Below, one piece after another: positions 48,301 through 57,300 of a DNA stretch of 64,000 nucleotides. Location of the stretch: the NCBI GenBank assembly GCA_009193035.1, contig SWDT01000007.1:62001-126000 (forward strand). The letters are read 5' to 3'. How positions within the stretch are numbered: the stretch's first letter is position 1; every line of letters begins with the position of its first letter. The stretch is from Halicephalobus mephisto. Its lineage: Eukaryota > Nematoda > Chromadorea > Rhabditida > Panagrolaimidae. The position numbers and the translations under genes are program-made. The notes beneath the pieces were generated by a model, which was not told the DNA's origin, searched no databases, and saw only the letters and a list, made by a program, of their open reading frames with translations.

Positions 48301-51300
48301 TTTGTAAAAAATGTTAAAAATAAAAAAATTAATTTAATAGAATAGAGGAAAATCGCGAGTAAAATTTCCAGTTGAGACCGTGGAAAAGTGGTTTTAATTT
48401 GGTCTTGAGAGGAAAATAATGTAGATATAGTTTTTAGTCAATATTATAAAAAATTTCTTTTTTTGGTCTTGAGAAGAAAATAGTCTAGATATAATTTTTA
48501 ATCAATATTGTAAAAAAGTTCTTTTTTTGGTCTTGAGAAGAAAATAGTCTAGATATAGTTTTTAATCAATATTGTGAAAAAAGTTCTTTTTTGGTCTTGA
48601 GAAGAAAATAGTCTAGATATAGTTTTTAGTGAATATTGTAAAAAAGTTCTTTTTCTTTATCTTAAATGGAAAATAGTCTAGATATAGCTTTCAGTCAATA
48701 TTGTAAAAAAAGTTTTTTTTGGTCTTAAATGGAAAATAATGTAGATATAGCTTTCAGTCAAGATTGTAAAAAAATTCTTCTTGATTTTGAGAAGAAAATC
48801 GTGTGGATATATTTTCCACTTAAGACCATAAAAATGAATTTTTAAAATTCCGCTTGGTCTTGAATGGAAACTTCAATTATAATTTTTTCGATATTTTCCA
48901 ATTGAGACCATAAAAATTTTTAAAAATTTTCTCTGTTCTTGAATAGAAACTGAATGTATATTTTTTCAATATTTTCCAATTGAGACCATAAAAATGAATT
49001 TTTAAAATTCCGCTTGGTCTTGAATGGAAATTTCAATCACAATTTTTTCGATATTTTCCATTTAAGACCATAAAAATTTTCTCTATTCTTGAATGTGAAC
49101 AATATCCGTGTTATTTTCAATATTGATTAAATTTTATTTTTAAAGTAATTTCGTGGTAGGATGAACCCTTATTCATTTTGTTTAAGAATTTCGTAATTTT
49201 GGGATTTTCTTTCATTACTTGTGGACCATGTGTACTTATGTCTAGGAATGAAGAAAAAGTTGATTACCCAAAGCTGGAGCTTCTTTTGACCCAATGGCAA
49301 AGAAATGGGCTTAGCTGATAGCTCGTTGGCCGCGCATAACTCAATCAACGACCCCGTTTTCGGAGACGGTCAGCTGGCTTCCTTTCTTTTCTGTTTCCAT
49401 TTCCTTTGGACCTTCCAAAAAGGAAAAGGAAGAAAATGAGGATTCCGATTCCTCCAATCCGATAATTGAGACTTGTTCCTTTTATTTTTTGAATTTTATT
49501 TCAGTGGTTTGTTTTATCAAAGTTCGATATTAAATTTTAAAGTCGAAGTTGATCATCAAAGTTCGATCTTAAATTTTAAAGTCGAAGTTGGTTATCAAAG
49601 TTCGAAATCGAAGTTGGTCACCAAAGTTCGAAGTCAAATTTTGAAGTCGAAGTTGCTCATCAAAGTTCGAAGTCAAATTTTGAAGTCGAAGTTGATCATC
49701 AAAGTTCGACATTCAACTTTGAAGTCGAAGTTTGTCATTAAAGTTCGACTTTAAAGTTGACAATTAGAGTTTGACATAGAAATTGTTCATTAAAATCTGA
49801 AGTCGAACTTCATAGTCAAAGTTTGAGGTTGAAGTTGGTCATTAAAGTTGATCACCAAACTTTGATTTCGAACTTTAATGATCAGTCTTAATTTCGAAAT
49901 TGACTATCAAAATTTGAAGTTAAATTTCATAGTCAAAGTTCAAAATCAAAGTTGATTATCGAAATTTGAGGTTGAATTTCAAAATCAAAGTTAATCATAA
50001 AAATTTAAAGTTGAATTTCAAAATCAAAGTTGACTATCGAAATTTAAAGTTAAATTTCAAAATCAAATTTAATCATAAAAATTTAAAGTTAAATTTCAAA
50101 ATCAAAGTTAATCATCAAAATTTAGACTTTTGTCGTTAAGATACGAAATTTTAATTTTATTCAGAAGACCGAAATATCAAGTTTCATCAAATTAACTAAA
50201 GTGTTTTTTGAAGTAGAAAAATCCATAAATATTGTTTTAACGCGAAAAATCCAAATTTCGACTTCGAATTTTGTCAACTTTGAAAAAACGGAATGTAGAT
50301 GAAAAAAGCAGTTTTTCTTCGACAAATTTCGTCGTTTACTGTCTTTATATGAGATTAAAGAAGATTACATCAAGTTTTGGAAGTTTTCGGAATCTACTGA
50401 AAGCATTTCGAACTTTGAAAAACAAAAAACTTTAATTTTATACTTTTCGGTCTCGACTGGAAAATCTTAGAAATTCGTGTCAGGACCAATTTTCGAAGTT
50501 TTTAATAGTTTTATTTTTATAAAAATGTAATTTAGAAAGTTTAAAAATGAAAGAAATAATAAATTTTATACTTTTTGGTCTTGACTGGAAAGTTTCGAAA
50601 ATTCGTGTCAGGACCAGTTTTTAAGATTTTTAATAAATATTTTTATTTTTTATAAAAATATAATTTAGAAAGTTTAAAAATGAAAGAAATAATAAATTTT
50701 GTACTTTTTGGTCTTGACTGGAAAATTTCGAAAATTCGTGTCAGGACCAGTTTTTAAGATTTTTAATAAATATTTTTAAATTTTACGGTAATTATGATTT
50801 TAGAACTATGTAAACTTTAATTTTAGAACTTTTTGGTCTCGACTGGAAAATTTCGAAAATTCGTGTCAGGACCAATTTTCGAAGTTTTTAATAAATAGTT
50901 TTAAATTTTACGGTAATTATGATTTTAGAACTTTTATAACTATGTAAACTTTAATTTTAGAACTTTTTGGTCTCGACTGGAAAGTTTCGAAAATTCGTGG
51001 CGAGACCAGTTTTTAGGATTTTATTAAGAATAGTTCTAATTTTTATGGCATTGTGATTTCTGGAACGAGGCGGCATCTTGGAAAAAGAAAAGTTTGTTCC
51101 CATAGTCATTGAAACGGATTATTTGGACAATTGGCTCTCCGAAAACTGGCCAAATTGCCCAATGCGCGGAACGATGACAACTTGGGACATTTGCTCCCGG
51201 CCAAATTCCTCTGGATTAAGGCTGATTTTCGCGCAATTTTGGATTCTGGTTTCTTCAATTATTCAATTTCGCTGTTGGAGACGTGTTTTTTGTTTAAAAA

Positions 51301-54300
51301 ATATTTTTTTCAAGGTTTCTTTTTTGATTAATTTTTTGATTTTCCCGCAAATTAAATTTTTTTGAAGTTTTCGAAATTTTTCAGGATTCAGTTGGAGATC
51401 CTGGAGGATTTTTAGGAAACTTTAAGGAGTTTTAGAAGATTCTAAAATTTAGAAAAATCTTCTGGAGGAGATTTTGGAAGACTCTAAAATTTGGAAAAAT
51501 CTTCTGGAATTTCCTATAATCTTTTAAAAGAAATTTTAGAAGATTCTAAAAGTCAGAAAAATCTTCTGGAGTTTCTTAGAATCTTTTAAAAGATATTTTG
51601 GAGAATTCTAAAATTTAGAAAAATCTTCTGGAGGAGATTTTGGAAGATTCTGGGAATCAGGAAGATCTTTTAGAGCCTTCTAAGATCTTTTAAAAGACAT
51701 TTTGGAGAATTCTAAAATTTAGAAAAATCTTCTGGAGGAGATTTTGAAAGATTCTAAAATTTAGAAAGAACTTTTAGAGCCTTCTAAGATCTTTTAAAAG
51801 AAATTTTAGAAAATTCTAAAAGTCAGAAAAATTTTCTGGAGTTTCCTAGGATCTTTTAAAAGAAATTTTAGATTCTGAAGCCTTCTATGATGTTCTGAGG
51901 GAAATTTTAGAAGATTCTGGAAGTCGAAAACATTTTCTAGTTTCTTAGAATCTTCTGGAAGAATTTTTAGAAACTTCTGAAATTCAAAAAGATCTTCTAG
52001 AATCTCCTAAAGATTTCTTAGAAAATCCCAAAATTCAGTATAATTTTCTAGAGCCTAAAATTTCCTAAAAATTCGCCTCAGAAAAATTTTGTAAAAAATA
52101 ATTTTTCAAATTTTATAAAAAAAATAATTTTAAAACTTTTATAAAAAAAGTAATTTTTAAATTTTATAAAAAAATAATTTTAAAACTTTTATAAAAAAAG
52201 TAATTTTTAAATTTTATAAAAAAATAATTTTAAAACTTTTATAAAAAAAGTAATTTTTCAAACTTTTATAAAAAAATAATTTTTTAAATTTTATAAAAAA
52301 AATAATTTTCAAATTTTTATAAAAAAATAGTTTTCAAAATTTTTTCGAATTTTTATTTATAAAATTCGTAAAAATGTTAATTTTATAATTTTTGTAATAA
52401 TATTAGTTTTTTAAAAAGATTATTCGAGGATTTCTTTGGTCATTAATCTTGGATTTTGCCGGAAATTTAATTTCTGCGTTTCCGGGGCCATTTATCGTCG
52501 GAATTCAACAAGATTCGAGTTCCCAGTTTCGGTCTCGAGAAAAAGTGACAATGAATCAAAAAAGAAAGGCTTCCCGACAGTGTCCTAAGATCCCCTGAGG
52601 GCATGTTGTCTTGTTTTTGAATTTTTTTAAAAATTCATTTCTGATTTTTTAATTTTTTTAAAATCCCTAATTTTTTTAAAATTTCTGATTTTTTAATTTT
52701 TTTAAAATTTCTGATTTTTCGATTTTTTTAAATTTATTTTTGATTTTTTTAACATTTCTAATTTTTAGATTTTTTAAAATTCCTAATTTTTTTTGAAATT
52801 TCTAATTTTTTGATTTTTTTGAAATTTCTAATTTTTCGGTTTTTTAAAAATTTATTTTTGATTTTTTTAACATTTCTCACTTTTCAATTTTTTAAATTTT
52901 TGAGTTTTAAATTTATTTTTGATTTTTGTCTGTAATATTTTCTAGTGGTCAGTCAAATGAGAATGGCCTTTTGGAAAAACGGAAATTGTAGTTACGCCTC
53001 GGGCCGTCAGTTTTCTGAGACTTCTTGAGTGCGGCCAATTTAGTTCAACTCTTGTTCTTATTTGAAACTGAATTCATCGTCTGGAACAACTGGATTTCCA
53101 CGATGAACGTGATTTTTGAAGATTTTGAATATAATAAACTTTATTTAATTTTTTAAAAAACAAAAATTAAAAAAATAATTTTAAAATTTTTAAAAATTTC
53201 ATTTTTGAAAAAAATTTAAAAATTAAATTTTTATTTATTAAGAAAATTTAGAAATTTTATTTGGCATTTGTTCACATTTCGCCAAAATTTCATTTTTCAA
53301 TTTTTTTAATTTAGAATTTTCAAAAATTTTACAAAAAATTTGAATTATTTTTAAAATGATTTTATTTAAATTAAAAATTTTTTATTTTCTTTTTAATTTT
53401 TTAATTTTTACAATTTTTTATTTTTTGAATTTTTAAAATTTTTTATTTTTTTTTTTAAATTTTTTTATTTTTTTATTTTTTTTTTTTGAATTTTTTTATT
53501 TCTTTGTTTTTTAGCTCAGACAACGAACGACGGGAAGCAGTGATCCCACCGCCTCCAGGCCCGGACATGTCCTCTGGCCTGTACACGGCGATCGTCCCGA
53601 GGAAACACGACCCCAGCCAACCTTCCACCTCCGCCGAACCCCCCCGAACGACCCCTGCCTCGATTACCATCCCGCCTAGTCTCCTCAGAATCATCAATGC
53701 TCCACCGAAGACTTCATTCACGAAGTTGAGATTGTGTTTGAAACTCAATGAAGCGGATTACAGTAATCCTAAAGTTGAATTTGAAAATAGTCTTCAGAAT
53801 CCAGAAGGCTTGGAAGAACCTCAATTTCTGTTCACCGTCGGAAACAACAGGATAGCGTCGAACCAAGCCTACCATACGGTATTTCCGACGAAGACGAATC
53901 CGGTCGAACTTTGCGGCAACTGTCTTCCAGAGCTGATCCAGACGGTCTTCGGTGGACAAGATGCTTCTTTGATGTACTTCGGAGCCATTTCTAGACGTAA
54001 GTTTTGAATATTTAAATTTTCAAAGAAAAAAATTTTTGAATTCCCGCGCAAAAAGAGCGAGAATGGAAAAAACAGTAAATCTGGCAAATCACTGAAGAAA
54101 TCGACTCGCTCTGTCCTCTCTCTCGCCTGTTTCTTTTTTATAAAAATTAGAAAAAACAAAAATGGCAAATTACCATCAATTCACTCGCTCTGTTCTCACT
54201 CGCATTTCAGTTCTTACCTTTTTTACCATAATCCTAAAAAGACAAAAGTGGTAAATCTGGTGTTTTTTCGAGTGGACTCGCTCTGTCCTCTCTCGCGCGT

Positions 54301-57300
54301 GCTGTTTCTTTTCTTACAATCCTAAAATTCTTTAAAATTTCCATATAATTTCGTTTTAATTTTTGTTTTTAACTTTTGTAATATCTTTATGGTTTTCAGA
54401 TAAACAAGATTTGCTATATTCTCGAGTACGCCAGAATCCTGCATCTAATGGGATTTTTGTTTCTGCTATTCAGTGGCTCTTCAGAATTGTGGATGAATGT
54501 AGAATCAAGAAAAAAGACGTCAGATATTCATTTAGAGTCTCGGCCTTGCATTATTCGCAGAAAAAAGAAGAACTCATCGACCTTCTTTCCGACGTTTCCA
54601 GCGACTCCCCCAGCGACCAAGTCAAATGTTCCGAAGATCCTGCTCTCGGGATTACTGTAGAAAACAGAAGCGAAATCAGAGTGGAAACTGTAGACCAAGC
54701 TTTATTTTATTTGGACAGAGTCTACGACCACAGAGTCACTGGTAAGTCCCCAATTATCTTGATGAACAGCCCGAGTACTCCTTTTGGACTTAATTTTCTG
54801 GCCAATTGGTTTTTTATTTGAACAAAGAAATGACTTTTTAAATTAGTTATCGTAGGCTTAAGACGTGGGGAATATTTTCTTGCGGTATTCGATCCGGGAA
54901 AATACAGGTTTATTTAAAAAACAAGTTTGAAAGTAAAAAAGTGCAAAAAGAGAAAATGCGATTAGGATATCATATAGGAGTTTTTAATATTATAGGGAAT
55001 TTTATATACGAACATTTTTTAGGATTACAGAGAGAGATCCATATATGAATGCTTTTGGAATTGCAAGAAATTTCATATACGGGTATTTTCGTTATAAGCA
55101 TTTCATATATAGGTATTTTTGTTATTATAAGCACTATATATGAATTCCTTCAGAATTGCAAGAAATTTCATATATGAATATCTTCGTTATTATAAGCATT
55201 ATATATGAATATTTTCGTTATTATAAGCATTATATATGAATTCCTTCAGAATTGCAAGAAATTTCATATATGAATATTTTCGTTATTATAAACATTTCAT
55301 ATACGAACATTTTCTGATGTTACGTAGAATTTGATATGTGGGAATTACTGAACACTTTAGGCAACTTTACATATGTTATTTAGTAAATTTGTTTAATTTT
55401 ATTAGTTTTTTGAGAGGAATTCCACTCCCGTCTTATAACTTCTAACGCCTTACTGTCATCAAGATTCTTCGTAATTTTAATTTCCTACAAATTAATAAAG
55501 AGTTTTCAGAGGAAGAAGAAGTCCAAAGATCTTCTCATACTTTCTTCTACTTGACCCTTTATCGGTATAAATCCGACGGTCAAGGACTTCAAAGTGGGAA
55601 AAGCCGGCTTTGTTTGATCGATCTCGGCTTAGGGGAAAAGAACTCCAAAACAGGCTACATGACAATGCCCGTTCTTGGAAATATCCTTTTGGCAATTTTC
55701 CAAGGCCAAAAGCACTTGCCCTCCAGGTCAGTTTTTCTTCTTTTTGTCGGTAAAGATCAAAGAAAAAAAGAATTGCAAAAATTCCTAAAAAGTGGAAATT
55801 GATTTTCTACTATAGTTGCGCCTTTTTGTTACTTTTTGGATTCGAAAATGAATTACAAACGCTCCCGGAGGATTCGGGAAAACTATGAATCATGTCTCAA
55901 AGACGTCTTTTCCGGAGGCGGTGAAAAATTTTACCCAAAATAAAATGGAATTTTTGCAAAATAATATTAATTACAATTTTTTGAAATTGAAGAGAAATTT
56001 TAAACTAACATCTGTGAGTTTTAGAAAAGCCGTGTCGAGATAAAGTTTAAACATTTCTAAAAAATGTTTTTTATATAACTTTAGGGTTTTGTAGAAGCAT
56101 AAATGTGGAATTTTATGGTTTTAGGTCTTGATTGGAAAATTCCTGTCAAGATAGTTCTGTAAAAATGTATTTTTGACTTTCTACAATAATGTGATTATCC
56201 GATTTTAGACAAAATTCACTTTGCCGACTACTGAAGGAATCCATCGGAAGTGCCAGAAACAAGGCTACAGTAGTCTTGTCCACTTTCAATCCTGTTGAAG
56301 GAAAGTGCCCAGTGGAGACGGAAAACCTGGTCCAATTGGCAGCGAAAATGCACAAAGCTGTGAGAAAAAACACCAGTAGTCCAGGAAGTAGAAGAAACTA
56401 TAATTACAAAGTATGTTTTTTTAGTTTAAAAAAATTAATTTTTCTAAAAAATCCGGATATTTTTGTTTTTTAATTTTTCCCATGTAAAAATCAGGACAAG
56501 TTTGTTTTCGCGCAACCCAGTTTGACAAATGGTTTAGCGACAATGGCGGCAATCCCCTTTGATGATTAAAGTAGTTTTTTGCCGCGTTGAAAGAAATATT
56601 TGTTAGTAATTAATTTTATCCATTTTCAGAGTGATTCTTCTATTTCAAATGAAATGCTTCAGAATCAGGGACCAACAGTAGAATCTGCGGAATACAATAG
56701 TTCTTCTGAACAGTCATGTGCGGAAACGGTAATTTTCCTAGGAAATGGTGTGTCGAATGGATTGGGATACAATGGATCATCGGCTCTTCCTCCTGTTCCT
56801 GGAAGTCCTATCAAAAGAAAATCGAGTTCTTCAAAAGGATCGCATTCAGGAAGAAGAAGTAATAATAGTTTTGGAACTCCGGAACCCATATCCCAGATTA
56901 TTCCAATAGATTGTCCTCCGAATGCTGTGGTTCATAGTTCGGCTTCACTTCATAGTCTTTCTTTGAATTCTTCTCCGAAAAGACCGACATACTTGTTCCA
57001 GAGGAATTCAGGGTCCATGCCAGGTACTCCGACTCAATCTAGATCGGCTAGACAATCCTCTGTTCCGACTGATTTGATTCTGTGTAATCCTATGGCTATG
57101 AATTCTAATGAGAAATTGAATGGGTCTTTGAAAAGGTCAAAGAAACAGAATATGAATCAATTAGACGAGGATTTCTTTAATATAGATCCGGAAAAACGGG
57201 AAATGGTCCTAAATTGGGTGATGGAACAGAAAATTGAATACGGTGCTGATATTTGTGGAATTGGAAAACCATTTCCGCAAGAAAATAATCAAGTTGAAAA

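Noticed and set aside
51078..51365. 95-codon frame with a plausible N-terminal half (VPIVIETDYLDNWLSENWP)
   Set aside because: No ATG-supported start, no matching splice phases with vab-8 exons, and the second half is AT filler; kept only as a unique intron island.
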